Below are positions 48,595-61,310 of a DNA stretch of 64,000 nucleotides, piece after piece. The notes beneath the pieces were generated by a model. The model was not told the DNA's origin. It did no database searches and saw nothing but the letters and a program-made list of their open reading frames with translations. The translations under genes and the position numbers were made by a program. How positions within the stretch are numbered: the stretch's first letter is position 1; each line of letters starts with the position of its first letter. Source of the stretch: Sapria himalayana (lineage: Eukaryota; Streptophyta; Magnoliopsida; Malpighiales; Rafflesiaceae); NCBI GenBank assembly GCA_029783825.1, contig JAREIK010000500.1, forward strand, positions 62,001 through 126,000, read 5' to 3'.

Positions 48595-51500
48595 CATGAT
48601 CAGATTCTTGGATCTTGGATACTGAGACTTCCTTCCATATAAGCACTCATTTAGAGTGGTTCGGCAAATTTGACATGAAGGAAATTGGCCATGCAGTGAT
48701 GGGGAGTAGCTAATCATGTAAGGTGGTTGGAATTGACATAGTGAGACTGAGAACATATGATGGCCGAATAGTCTCACTTTCAAATGTAAGGTATATTTCT
48801 AAAATGATGCTAAATCTCATTTCTCTTAGTGTCTAGATGATCAAGGATGTACATTCAGTGGTGGTGAATGAACATTAAATATTCACCGAGGAGATAATGA
48901 CATACTGAAGGGGTAGTAGAGTGGAATGTTATACACACTGATAGGTTCCACAGTGATAGGGGAAGTAGATTGTAATGCTATACACACTGATAGGTTCTAC
49001 AGTGATAGGGGCTATTGCTATCACATCTGGAGAGCTAGCATGAAGTTGATCTTACCAGACTACGGCATATGTGGCTCGTACATATGGAAGAGAAATATAT
49101 GAAAATTCTTTCTGATTGTAACATTCTGGTTGGTCATAAAATTAATAAACTTAATTTCAATGATCATTGTATTTTTGATAAGAAACATAGAACAGAGTTT
49201 GATAAGGCTATACACTGTACAAATAGTATTTTGGATTATATTCATGCTGACTGTTGGGGCCCTTCTAGAGTCACATCTCTTGGGGGTGCTCGATTTTATT
49301 TATGTTTAGTTGATGATTACTCCAGGATGTCCTAGGTATTCATGATGAAAAAAAAATATAAAACTTTTATAAAGTTTAAACAATGGGTTAGCTTAGTGGA
49401 AAACCAAATACAAAAGAATGTTAAACTATTACGAATAGATAATGGTCTAGAATTTTGTTCATCTGAATTTAAGGAATTATATAAGGATAAAGGTTTAGCC
49501 AGACACAAACTATTAGAGATACTCCTCAGTATAATGACATTGTTGAAAGAATAAATCAAACTCTTCTAGAGAGAACTAGATGTATGCACTCTCAATCAGA
49601 CTTAGGCAAAGAGTTTTGGGCTGAAGCTATTAATACAACATTCTATCTAATAAACAGATCACCACATAGTGGAATTAATTTTAAAATTCCATTTGAGGTG
49701 TTGACTAGTAAACCTACAGATTATTCCAATATGAAAGTATCCGGGTGTGTTGCCTACTATCATATAAATGATGGTAAGCTTGAATCATGAGCAAGAAAAA
49801 AAAATATTTGTAGGATATAGTGATGGAGTCAAGGGATTTCGTATCTGGTCACCATCTAAAAAGAGAGTGATTTTCTCTAGGATTATTACCTTTGATGAAA
49901 GTGTCATCTTAAGACAAGTACCTTGTCCTATCCAATTACCTAATGTTCTTCAAACTGAACTTAAAGTGGAGCTAAAATTTGAATCTGTAGCTCGAGGAAG
50001 TATGCTTGTTGTCTCTATACAAACAATAGCTAATCATGAAAATGATGCTAAGTCTGTTACTTAACCTAATCCTGAACCTGCACCTAAAGAGTTTATTCCC
50101 TACAACATTACAAGGAATAAACAAAGGAGGGTGAATGTAGGTCCTCCTTTGAGATTCGTCTTTGATGAATTTGTAGGGTTTGCCCTACAAATTGCCGAAG
50201 AGATTGATATTCCTGAACAATCCTCTTTCAGGAATACTATTAGTTGTCATGAATGAAAAGATTGAATCTCTTCATAAAAATGATACTTAGCTTATTGTAC
50301 CTAAACCTAAAGGGAGAAAGATAATTTCTTGCAAATGGATTTTCAAGAAGAAAAATAATGCCTCTATGGCTAGTGGTGTAGAGTTTAAGGCACATCTAGT
50401 TGCAAGAGGGTTCAGTCAGAAAAATGGTGTCGATTATAATGAATTATTTTTTTTTGTAGTTAGACATGCCTAAATCAGGATGCTTCTAGGATTAGTGGAA
50501 TATTAGGACCTTGAACTTGAGCAACTAGATGTTAAAACTACTTTTCTTCTTAGAGATCTGAATGAAGAAATTTACATAAGCCAGCTAAGGGTTTTGAGGT
50601 ATCAAGTAAGGAAACCCATGTGTGCAAGCTTCTGAAGTCCCTTTATAGACTTAAGCAGTCTCCTCGTCAGTGGTATAAAAGATTTGACTATTTCATGACT
50701 AGTCATAGATATAGTAGGTATAACCATGATTGATGTGTCTATTTCAAAAGGCACAAGGATAAATCATATATATGCTTGCTATTGTATGTAGATGATATGC
50801 TTATTACTACCAGAAATAAATCTAATATTCAGGAACTAAAAGATCTCCTCATATTCTAGATTTGATATGAAAGATATTGGAGGAACAAAGCAAATTTTGG
50901 CTATGGAAATATTCAGAGATAGAATTATAAGAAAATTATTTCTTTCACAGAAATAATATATTCAGAAAATTCTATCTAGAATTGGAATGGCTTCTTGTAA
51001 GTCTCTGTCCACACCATTTGCTTCCAACTTCCATCTAACATTAGAATGTTGTCCACAATCTAAATCTGATAAGGAACAAATGTCTAGGGCCCCTTTTTCT
51101 AGTGCTGTCTGGAGCCTCATGCATCATATGGTGTGTACTCGACCTAATATTGCTCATGCAGTAAGTGCAATGAGTAGATTTATAATAAACTTTGGTCAAG
51201 AGCACTGGAGAGCTGTTAAGAGGATACTTCGATACCTCAAGGGGACTTCTGATGATGGTCTAATATTTGGTAATAAATCTAAACTCATGCTGGTAAAATA
51301 TTTTGATTCTAACTATGCAGAAGATGTTGATCATAAACGGTCTATGACTGGTTATGTCTTCACTGTATGTGGTTCTGTAGTTAGCTAGAAATCCAAACTA
51401 TAATCTTCTATTACTTTATCTTCTACTGAAGCAAAGTATATGGCTCTGACTGAAGCTACGAAGGAAGGGATACGGCTTAAAAGTTTTTTCAAGAACCTTG

Positions 51501-51703
51501 GTCTTTATGAAGAAGTTCCAATAGTTTTCGGTGACAATCTCAATGCTATTTGTTTAGCAAAAGACCAAGTGCAACATGAGACGACAAAGCATATTGATGT
51601 GCAATATCATTTTTTTCGATCTGAGAAGAGAGTACAAGTAAAGAAGATTAAAACTTCTAATAATCTAGCTGACATATTTACCAAACATGTTACTCTGAAT
51701 TAG
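48595..51703 (+). pseudogene. copia pol relic (protease, integrase, reverse transcriptase, RNase H)
   Basis: Domains in order: protease near 48,605-48,820 with SWILDTETSFH, where the family has a DTG or DSG catalytic triplet; a GAG-pre-integrase segment at 49,050-49,200 (MKILSDCNILVGHKIN, then DHC); an integrase core at 49,240-49,790 (LDYIHADCWGPSRV, LVDDYSRMS, LLRIDNGLEF, LGKEFWAEAINT); reverse transcriptase at 50,270-50,900 (CKWIFKKK, LYRLKQSPRQWYKRF, LLLYVDDMLI); and RNase H with its tail at 50,987-51,703 (SSTEAKYMALTEA, NLADIFTKH). More than six stops or frameshifts are spread along it. It cannot encode a working polyprotein. The order (integrase before RT) is diagnostic of copia. Confidence 0.85.
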
Positions 51704-51804
51704 TTAAGACACTCTCTTAAATTACTGAACATATCATATCAAATGTAGTCTTATTTGGACTGACTATTTATAGAGAGTGTCCCTCTATCTATATGCAAAA
51801 CAAA

Positions 51805-51817
51805 TTAAGGTGGAGAT
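51805..51817 (+). other. copia polypurine tract
   Basis: TTAAGGTGGAGAT directly precedes the 3' LTR, the usual AAGGTGGAGATTG context of plant copia elements. Confidence 0.8.
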
Positions 51818-52383
51818 TGTTGTATATATTTTATTTTGATAAACTATTTTGTATAACGAAAATGTTTTTTTATTTTAATATTTTTTTAGTGCAGTAAATA
51901 AGATATTGAAAGGTTGGGAATACACCAATAGCACAATAATGGGGTCCCACTGCCTAGTTAGTGGGCTGAATAAATTTTTGGAGTAGAACATGATCCATCC
52001 AAGTGATCCGACCCGCTCCATTATTGATATAAATTATTTTTATTTCTATTTTTTGGTTGTTGTAATTTTTACATGTGGAACTGTTCATCCCCATTTTCTC
52101 CTCTCTAAGCAATTTTTCTTCATGACTGTTTTTGCTCACAAACTATAAGAATATTCTGATTTAGTTATAATCTATATATGCATCGGTATTTTTCTGGTGG
52201 ATGTAGCTAGTTATGTTGAACAATTAGTGAACCACATTATTTTCCGCCTCTTTGTTGTGGTTGTGATTTATGTCATGGTTTGTTGAAATTGATTGTGGAT
52301 ATATATATATATCATTGGCTGTTTGTTATTCTCTTCTTCTGAATCTTTAAAAGCACAATTGTTAGAAGGGAAATTTCCTAACA
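51818..52383 (+). repeat. 3' LTR of the copia element (566 bp)
   Basis: Starts TGTTGTATATATTTT and ends CCTAACA. The internal landmark GGATATATATATATATCA near the 3' end is shared with the 5' LTR (47,557-47,575). Confidence 0.9.
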
Positions 52384-53300
52384 TGATCTATGAAGTATAA
52401 AAGAAATTAAGAAAAAAAAAGAAGTGAGAAATAAGATTTTGATCAATAGCATAAATCAATCCTAGGTAATACAATACAAACTCTCAATTAGTTACAAATC
52501 CAAGGTGAACATGAGCAATCTTTGCTTAGTAGTAAGTTTCAAGACTTAGATCCTTATTTGGACTTTCATTGAGAACCATTGATTTTATTAGATGTCACTC
52601 AAAATATCTCATACAAATTCTTCTTTAATGTCAGGCAAAATTGAGATACAGGGTTGGTTTTACATACTTATGTAATGATGATTTGAGTTTATAAAGTTAT
52701 TTTCGTAGTAATATTATGATTTACATGTTGATGAATATTAATATTATTTAGAACAAAAATTTGGCTTTTCATAGTATCATGGGTTTATGCATGTTGGCTA
52801 TAGTATATAGTGACAGGTAATTCATAGGACATACTCACATAGTACAGTAAGAAGGATGTGGAAATTCTTCTAATTTTAATACATGAGATAAATATATATG
52901 TGAAACCTAAGATTAAGGTAATTATAATTATTGCGAGTATGAATACTTATGAAACCAAAAGTATGAATGCTCTTGCAGCTAATTTATTGTGAATATTTTG
53001 GAATAAGTGGCCTTCAAGTGATGTGTGATTTAAGTAGAACAACTAACCCAGTATCTTTACCATAATATGAGAGTTGTGTGTCATCCATGATGGATGGTGA
53101 CATATATTTCATGGGATACATCCAAGTGGAAAAGACTAATATGATATTTATAGCCTTGTAGGTCTTTTTTTTGTGTGAATTCCATATATGAGATTTGAAA
53201 AAAGATATATGTTAATTATAATAAGTATGGTACTTATGAAGCTAAATGCATAAATACATTTAGTACCACATTATTTTATGTTCTTGAGACATTGAAGATT
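52384..53300 (+). repeat. 5' LTR (second part) of the plus-strand Athila-like copy
   Basis: Continues after the copia insertion. AGTATAAAAGAAATTAAG, then CCTAGGTAATAC, then ACAAATCCAAGGTGAACA are inverse matches of the block at 60,150-60,280. ACATATATTTCATGGGATACA near 53,100 and the AGTATGGTACTTATGAAGCTAAA block at 53,225 match the inverse of 59,500-59,660. The last few hundred bases of the LTR (A block) are not found; gag follows. Confidence 0.55.
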
Positions 53301-53479
53301 GTAGAATATAATTGGACACTCAAAACAATCATCAAAGGAATTCGATGCATTTCCTAAAAGGAGTAGACATGTGAATGGAAGAATATATAGTTTTGATTGT
53401 ATCAGTATAGTATAATAATTTTAGAAGATATGAATAGCCACATCATAACTTTCTTGGAGATTTACGATATGATAAAGAT

Positions 53480-54020
53480 GAACATTATTGGCTTGGATGC
53501 TATAAGGTTATGTCTATTTTCTTTTTCTTTGAGAGGAAAAGCTTATAGCTAGTTTCAATGCTTCTATAGAGGCTCATTTGAGAGTTGAGATAAACTTATG
53601 CATTCCAAATCATGATGAGGTGCATGATTCAAATAGCTTTTGAAGAGATGCCTATAACATCCATTTATATTATAGTTCCAAGCATAAGCTTTCTACAATG
53701 GGCTAAACTACATAATGATGTGCATAATTGATACAACCTTAAATAATTTTATTATAAACAAGTCGCCCAAGGAAAATCATTGTCTATTTAAAGAGCTGGC
53801 AAAGAATAATTACTAAACTTCGAATGATTGAGTATTTTGAAGAAACACGCTGGAGTATTAGAGTTGGACAAAATATGCAATAGAATGTGGGAGAAATAAC
53901 TAATAAACAAGTCACCCTAAAGGATAGACAATTAAGTATGAAAGAAATTTCTATTTCAAAATAGTAGGAAATAATAAATTTCAATTCCATATATCAAGTG
54001 GATGAAGCTAAATCATGAGA
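53480..54020 (+). pseudogene. Athila-like gag relic (plus copy)
   Basis: LDAIRLCLFSFSLRGKAYS (about 53,496-53,550) is the LFPFSLRDKAKAWL landmark. Downstream, ELAKNNY-like residues with FEETRWSIRVGQNMQ (53,790-53,880) fall where the family has MASNNYQWPTER. Many stops are present. Confidence 0.6.
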
Positions 54021-54689
54021 GCTTGACGTAAGAGAGTTATGAGAATATGCAGCAGAATGTGGGTTAATTTTCAAAGAATTTTGAGAATAACTCAATAGAA
54101 TATCAAATACAAGGAGCCTGAAGCTCAAATTAAAACCACCCAAAGAGATTAGAAAAGTTGTCACTTGATGATAATATACTTACCTTGCTCATAGAGACAA
54201 TGAAAAAAAATCATCTTCATGAGAACTAAATGGAATAGATTAAAACAAACCTAGAATACTTGAACACAATGATAAAAATTATTAAGAAAATTTGAATAAC
54301 TAGCATTATCGATGAAAAAAAATAGCATAGATGAACTATTGAGTGATACATAGATAACTCCAAAGTAGTGCCTATCTATCACACTTAGAATTTGTAAAGA
54401 GTTGGATGAAGAATTAGTAGAAGAGAAGGCCAAAAGGGTAGTTGTAATAGAGGAGAAAGTTTTGACTAAGTTGTATTTTTTATTCAATGTCATAACACAA
54501 CCCATCACCATAGAACCTAATGCGGCGACATTGTCTAATGTAGTGGTATTCACAAAATTCACTGCCCAACTCACACCTCTAGCCAAGACAAATGACAAAC
54601 TGAAAAGAGAGGAGAAGATGTAGATTACTAGAAGAAATAATCAGAATGATGTGTAAAAGAAAGACTATGCAAATAATAAATTTATACTA

Positions 54690-55265
54690 CCTAATCTTCA
54701 TTTACAACAATGCTTTAGTAGAGGAAAGCTAGACAAATAATTTGAGAAATTTCTCAATATCTTCTAGAAGTTAATATTTCTATTTTCTGAAGCCTTATCC
54801 TTGATGCAGAATTAGTTAGGTTCATTAAAGGTGGAATGAGTAACAAGGGAAAGTTAAAGACTTATGGAATGATGAATTTGATCGAGAAGTATAGCATTAT
54901 TATCCAACATAAACTCTTGAGAAAGCTAAAGAATATAAGAAATTTTATGATTCTATGTATTATTGGAGAACATGACAAAACTTACTTAGGCCTTTTTCTT
55001 GCTTCAATTGATTAATCATTCATTTAAATTTTTCAGAGGTATTATTGAAGTTGTATTTTTGAAGGTTAGCAGATTTATTTTTCTGATAGATATAGATATA
55101 GAGAAAGACCAATATGCTCCATTGATCTTGGAATGACCATTCTTAATTACATGACAGGTGTTGATCAATGTCAAGAAGAGAAACTCACACTTTATGTGAG
55201 AAAAAGAATAATTGAGGTTAAACTTCTACAATAGCCTATAGAATCTAGATGATGATGAAAAAGAT
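54690..55265 (+). pseudogene. Athila-like gag-protease relic (plus copy)
   Basis: The broken frame reads FSRGKLDK, FEKFLNIF, FSEALSLMQN, then KGKLKTYGMMNLIEKY with KLLRKLKNIRNFMILCIIGE. It continues with the FLASIN-like block where a catalytic DLGAS would be, then FRGIIEVVFLKVSRFIFLI and APLILE. This is the diagnostic Athila/Tat order from the end of gag through the protease. The catalytic Asp is not readable. Stops and shifts are frequent. Confidence 0.7.
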
Positions 55266-56090
55266 TTTGTAAAATAGATAGCCTCCTATACGTAGCTATG
55301 AGATAGAACATAGATTTCAAATGGAAGAACTTCATAAAAGATTGTTGGCATGAAGAAGAATGATAAGACTATGAATTAGATGAACTATAGATTAAAGAAA
55401 ATAATGAAAATGACAATGAAGAAAAAGATTACGATGAAATTGTAGTATTTTTCAAAATCATGACTTCTAAGAGATCCAAATTAGACTACTCTTAAGATGC
55501 AAAGAAAAAAGTGGAAATGCCAAAATTCTCAATTAAACAACAAAGAGAAATTACTGAAGAGATTTTAGAAATTGTGGAAGTGCGAGCAAAAAAATTCTAA
55601 AGTTGATTATTGATTTACTAGAAGATAAAGATAAAGCAAACACAATAACAATGGAACATATAAAGGCAACTAAAGAGGGAGTAGCTATATTAAAAAAAGT
55701 TAAAACTTTATATGCTAGATCAATGAAGAAAGTCATGACAAAAGTTAAAGCTATGATAATAGAGTGATAGAAGCTTAAAGATAAGGTCTTCTCTTTTTCC
55801 ATAGCCACGAAAAATGCGATCCAAAAAAAAATTCAATGCATCATGACTTCAGAATAGGTCATGGCATTAACAAAGAAGATCATAGGCAAAAGTACCACGA
55901 CTTCTTCAAAAGTCATGATATCCATGGAAGAATATTGTGAAAAAAGATAACCTAAAGGATGACTTGATGCTAGAAAATAAATTGTAACGATTAAAAGAAG
56001 AGAAAACTATATAGGGAAGCTTTTCTAGACTACTTAAATCATTGAACAAATTGGACATCCAATGAAAGTATGGATATTGATGTTAAACAT
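55266..56090 (+). pseudogene. acidic/lysine-rich ORF in place of reverse transcriptase (plus copy)
   Basis: Directly after the protease relic comes a Lys/Glu/Asp-rich broken frame: ENNENDNEEKDYDEIVVF, then MTSKRSKLDY, then IKQQREITEEILEIVEVRA, then a predicted coiled-coil stretch to about 56,050. It aligns with 32,250-31,500 on the minus strand. I see no RT (YxDD), RNase H or integrase motif. I do not recognise the protein; it could be a decayed linker or a subfamily-specific frame. Confidence 0.5.
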
Positions 56091-56112
56091 AGAGTTGCAT
56101 AGGAGGTAAACC
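56091..56112 (+). other. Athila-type GGGAGGCAACCC landmark (eroded, plus copy)
   Basis: GTTGCATAGGAGGTAAACC is an eroded match to the CTTGGGAGGCAACCC block that follows pol in Athila-like elements. Confidence 0.45.
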
Positions 56113-56461
56113 AAAACTTTTTTTTTCATTGTATGTTGTAACAAACTTCTTATTTATGTATACATACACATACAAAATACTTATACACTATAGAGACCAA
56201 AACAAAAATTACAACAATCAAGCCCAACTATAACTTTTTCATAAGACAAATGAAGTAGTGATACTCAAATCTAGCTGTGACTTTCCATTTTAAATATAAG
56301 ACATGACCATGTGAAAAATCATGGTATTTTTCTCATCAACTTGGACTAATCTCTAATCCTATATAAAGTCTAACCCTAATTATTTTCAACATATTTCTCT
56401 ATTCTTCTTTTTAACTCAGACTAAAATCATTATAACCCAATTTTTTTAAAAATCCAAGCAA

Positions 56462-57730
56462 AGATGGAGGAAGAAACATTGATTTCAAATCAAAGGCCAA
56501 GATGAGAAGAAACTGAGGCAAGTCGCAAGGTGAAAGGCAAGCGACAAAAATAATTCACCACTGAAATTTCTTCCAAATTCATGGTGTCAAAACTCATTTT
56601 TTTACCAAAGAAGCAAAGAGATGGATAACCTCTATGCTAACCAAGAAGAGAATTATAGTATAATGGGGTTTTGAGAGCTTATTGTACCATTCCAAGCATT
56701 AGTAGAGAGGTTAAATTGGGACTGACTATGCATGCACATTGAATGGATAATGCAATAATTGTAATGATGTATTATTCTAATTTAGAAAATATACAAGAAA
56801 AAGATGCTATAAAAGAGATTTAGCTAAAATATCATTGATGCTTGGGTGACATGCATAAGTGCAGTGAGAACTTATGGAAGAGAGTAAGAATTGGTTATGC
56901 TTTAAATGCTCTATTTTTTAGCTATCTTTCTATCTCTCCACCATTATGCAAGATAGTGTAATTTTTCTTTTCATTCTGGTTAAGGGATATAAAATCCATG
57001 TGAGGAAAATTTTGGAGAAGCCCATCCTAAATATTCAAAAGGGTGAATTGTCTGGTCAAATAATTGACCCCTCTTTGATAATAATATTATGCCACGCTAA
57101 AAGAGGCATGATGAATGAAGAACAAGATGACTGGTACCCACAGAAGTTTCCCATGACATGGGCATGTGTGAGAAGATGGCTCGAAGAAGTCAAGAAAAAA
57201 AATAAGATTCTTAAAGGGGAAGAACCAAGCAAATTTGGGCAAGAAGGACCACCCTTCCTTGAAGCTGACATAGAAATGATTGAGAGAAGTAGAGAAAAAT
57301 GTGATGAAGAATCACCACTACAGATTGATTAATACTTGAATAGACATGGAGTTGACTTGGGAGAAGTCCTCTATTTTGAAAATGATGAAATTGGAGAATA
57401 TCTATAGAGCATTACACTTGAAGGAAAAGATAAGTCTATGCATAGTTTCCTAGCATCAAAATTGGAGATAAGAGATAATAAGTGGGAAATTTATGTGAAA
57501 ATAAAAGAAGAGAAAAACAAAGCTAATGTGGAGAAAAAAAATACATTGTGAGAGATATATCTCAATAATAAGAAGCTTTTGTTCATGACAGCTCATGAAA
57601 AATCTGAAGATTATGTTGTGAAGATCTTAGAAGAGGGGATAAAATTAGTGGATACTAGAGTGATGAGAATTACTAAATCATTTGAAACACTTTATGAGCT
57701 TATCACAAGTGAGTGGCAAAAGATAAAATG
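56462..57730 (+). pseudogene. Athila-like second ORF relic (plus copy)
   Basis: Starts MEEETLISNQRPR. Then FTKEAKRWITSMLTKKRIIV followed by GFE (about 56,597-56,675) matches the start of the plant transposon protein domain often found in Athila-like elements (F-x-EA-x-R, KR-x-I-x-ERGF). The open segment 56,946-57,332 carries ILNIQKGELSGQIIDPSLII, then CHAKRGM, then KFPMTWACVRRWLEEVKKKN, corresponding to the later part of that domain. The tail is charged and likely coiled coil. Several stops occur before 56,946. Function is unknown in the family. Confidence 0.55.
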
Positions 57731-58122
57731 ATAAGATAAAATAATAGAGGCAAATGTGCATTATACATAAAAATAGTGGATTGGAGATTTTAGAAAGTTT
57801 AATGAGTACTAGAAGCAAATGTGCATTACTCTTGGTTTGTTTATAGAGTCACTAAACTGCAAGCAATAAGGGATATTCTATGAGATCTTTCATATTCATG
57901 TGCCCATTTTAGCCTTATAGAGCAAAGTTCCCATTTTAGGAGTTTGATCCACATGGCCGATCAAACTGCCCTCATTCTTCTCAACTTTGAGATGTTGTAA
58001 TTTTATTTCTTTGATGATTTTGTACTATATGTATTCTTCTTGTGTTGATGCTTATTATGTGATTTAAAGATAGAGAAAAAAAATCATTACTTGAGCTTGA
58101 GCAATATTTTAGTATGAGAGTT

Positions 58123-58945
58123 TGTTCGATACTCCACTTATTAACTTTTATAAGTGATTTGACATGTCTTTGCTATTGTGTTTATATGTGTTTGAGTATT
58201 TGTTAGAGAGATTTTAATAATTATTTATTTTGAGAGAATTTGATGGATGTTAGTGAAATCATAGTTACTTTGGGTAAAATTGATAGACCTGGAAGAGCGA
58301 AGGCTTGTAAGGAAGAAAAGCAATTGAGAATTATGATTTTTTCTAAGTCACAAATTTGGTTAATCTTCCACTATCTTATTGAGTAGTTGTGACATCTTTT
58401 CTTGGTCATAAGTCTAAAGCAAGGTGTATTAATATTTGTATGTCATAACTCTACCACTAAATTAACATAATTATTTAACTATGCAAAATAGTCTTTATGG
58501 ATATGACATTTTCTTAGAGTTGAAGGTGCACTACCTCTAAAACATCTTCAAGGTCACTATATTATTTTTATATCATGATATCCAAATACCCCATTGATAT
58601 AAGTAGTCGCCATAATTTTTAGCATCATGACTTATTTAATATAGAGCCAAAACATCAAATATTTTGAGGTGTGGTAATATTTTCTATTATAACTTTTCAT
58701 TCAAGAGAGGATTTACTATGATCGTAGTATTTCAAATACCATAACTTTGTGCTCCAGTAAGAAAATACTAAATTCATGACCCTTCTTAGTACCATGACTT
58801 GTATTCTAGAGAGTAAATGTATTAGTCATGACCATTTTCAGTGCCATGATTTATACTCCATAGAGAAAAGATCGAGCCATGGTTATTCCTAATGTTATCA
58901 CTTTGTTTTCTAGAAAAAATTTGTTTCATTATTGTTACTTTATAT
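58123..58945 (+). repeat. 3' LTR (truncated) of the plus-strand Athila-like copy
   Basis: Starts TGTTCGATACTCC, the same start as at 46,010, and runs parallel to it through AGTATTTGTTAGAGAGATTTTAA and the CATGACTTTG-rich C block. It breaks off near 58,945, where an LTR in the opposite orientation starts. Confidence 0.65.
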
Positions 58946-58949
58946 AAGG

Positions 58950-61310
58950 CTACAAAAACTCATAGTTAGTTGACATGATCCTAAAACCTAGTTGAGTGAG
59001 GATCAAGGTTTTGATGGTTCCTCAAGTATATGGGTCATACATGTAATAAAATAAAAGAAACTCCAAACATCAATCCCACAAGAATTGTTTTGATGGTTTG
59101 ATCAATCAATAATGAACTAACAACTATGTGAGTTAGATATGTATATGTGATCTCTGAGAATATACATAGACTCTAAGTTTATTGATAATGATGTTTCTTA
59201 GTATTTGGTAAATATCATGTTTTTCATTAGACAAATGGTAGATTGGTGTGAAAATGCTCGTGTGACCTCTTGGCATACAAGATAGTTATCATATGTCGAA
59301 CTATTACTTTCAATGATGATATCTTTATAGTTATCCTCTCAGTATTTAAATACTAAAACAACATGTCAATTTGTGCATTAGTCATTTGCACATCTATTCT
59401 TTTTAGGCAATATATTAACTTCTACTTGATGATTACTTCAGTATAAACTTTTATTCTCTGAACTCTAATTGTCTTAAGGATGCAAACTACTATGGTACTA
59501 AATATATTTTCACTTTTAGCTTAGTAAGCATCATACTCATGACAATTAAATGTATATTTTCTCACAAATCTCATCTATAAAAGTCATACAAGCATAAATG
59601 ATTTCTAGGGTTATCACCACCATATGAATCTTCCTCACTTATGTGTGTCCCATGAAATAACTATCATCATTTGTCATAGCAGACATACAACTCCCACACT
59701 ATGGTAAAACTCCTAGGTAAGATGTCCTACTTAACCCTTATATAACTCAAAGGTTAGTTCTTCTAGATAGTTCATAATGGATTGGTTTTTAATATGTTAA
59801 TACTTTCAGTTTCATGAATACCATACTCATCATGTAGTGTGTCCCATGATGCACATATCATCATCCACCAAAACCAACATGCATAAATTGACAACTTCAT
59901 GAAAATCCTTAATTTTAATTTTAAATTGCATACATATTCATCAATATCAAAACACCATATACATACAAATATAAACTCATAAAATTAATAATTCATCACA
60001 AAATTATTACAATACCTATCCTAGAATTTAGTTGGAAATTGTGGAGGAAATCACAAGAGATGTGTTGAGTGGCATCTTGTGGATTTAATTGGTCCCAATG
60101 AATGCGCAAATAAATTTCTAAGCTTAAAACCCTAATTCCAATTGAGATTTGATTGTTGTTTACCTTGGAAATTTTTACCAACTAGGTCTTAATTTGCATC
60201 ACCTAGGATTCTTAGCATGCACATCATGTTCTCCTTCTCTTTGCTTTTTTTTATCTAAATATAGCTTTTATACTTCAAAGATCTTTGAGATACTTTATGT
60301 TGGAAGTAATTGCATAAAATTAAAGGATCTTTGGATCTCCTTTATAGAACAAATATCATGATGCTGAGGTTGAGAATGACTATGATGGATGTTTTTCTCT
60401 CTGTAAAATAAATTCATGAAGCTAGAAATGAGCATGGCTTTGATCTCAACTTTGTGAGCAAAGTATCACTACATTGGGATAGTCGGGCCTAAGATTACAT
60501 TTTTATATAAGACAAACTCATGGTGCTAGTATTGGCCATAGCTTTAACCTTGCCTTTGTGATCAAATTGTCATAGCTCTGAGATTGCTACAATATAAACA
60601 AAAATTTTTTGTAACACAAAGTTGTGGTGATGAATTTGGCCATTACTTTGGTATTTTCAATTAGGAGCACAATGGTGTGATTTAGAAAAAAGACATGACT
60701 AGTTGTATATAGTAATTGTTTTCTAGAATAAAATTTAGTGGGGAAAATGATGTTGCAATATATATTACTTGATATTTTGGCTCTACTTTGAATAAATTAT
60801 GGCTCTAATATGCACCACAACTACTTGTACCAATGGGGTATTTGCCCATGATGTAAAAATAATATTATGGTTGTAAAGTAATTTAGAGCTAGTGTGGTTT
60901 CAACTCCAAGAAAATATTTCAATCATTATTAAAGTGTTACATAGTGAAATGATTGTTTTTACTCAGTGATAGATTCATATCATATAAAGAATGCATCACT
61001 ATTTTGGAAGAGTTACGACCAAAAAAAGATATTGTAACTACTTAAAACTTAAGTGGAATGTGTATATAAGTCATGACAAGATAATTGTTATAACTCTCCT
61101 TTACTCCTCTCTACTACAAGCTCTTATTCAATCAAGCTAACTAATTTCACCAAAATACTCTTTGATTTCACTAAAATTTTTCAAATCCTATCAAAATATA
61201 AATTAGTGAAATTTTTTTGATAAATACTAAAATACATGTAAACACACATATATTTACTCTCTAATTGACACAAATTATTTGGTATTTAGAGTATTTAGAG
61301 TATTAAATAA
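58950..61310 (-). repeat. Athila-like LTR, about 2.36 kb, minus orientation
   Basis: A full A-B-C-D block: GATCAATCAATAATGAACTAACAAC; CACCACCATATGAATCTTCC; GGTCCCAATGAATGCGC; CCTTGGAAATTTTTACC; and the CATGGCTTTGATCTC series. It ends near TTAAATAAACTCATATACTAAAAG. An eroded primer-binding motif (TAAGGCTACAAAAACTC) marks its left end. Its right part is inverted relative to 58,123-58,945. Confidence 0.6.

Larger units (their letters stand above)
47080..52383 (+). mobile_element. Ty1/copia LTR retrotransposon, complete but inactive
   Basis: 5.3 kb with two 566-bp LTRs, a primer-binding site, gag-pol remnants in order, a polypurine tract and a near-perfect 5-bp target duplication. It interrupts the 5' LTR of the plus-strand Athila-like copy: sequence on its two sides aligns to adjacent positions of the intact LTR at 58.95-61.3 kb. 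Confidence 0.9.
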
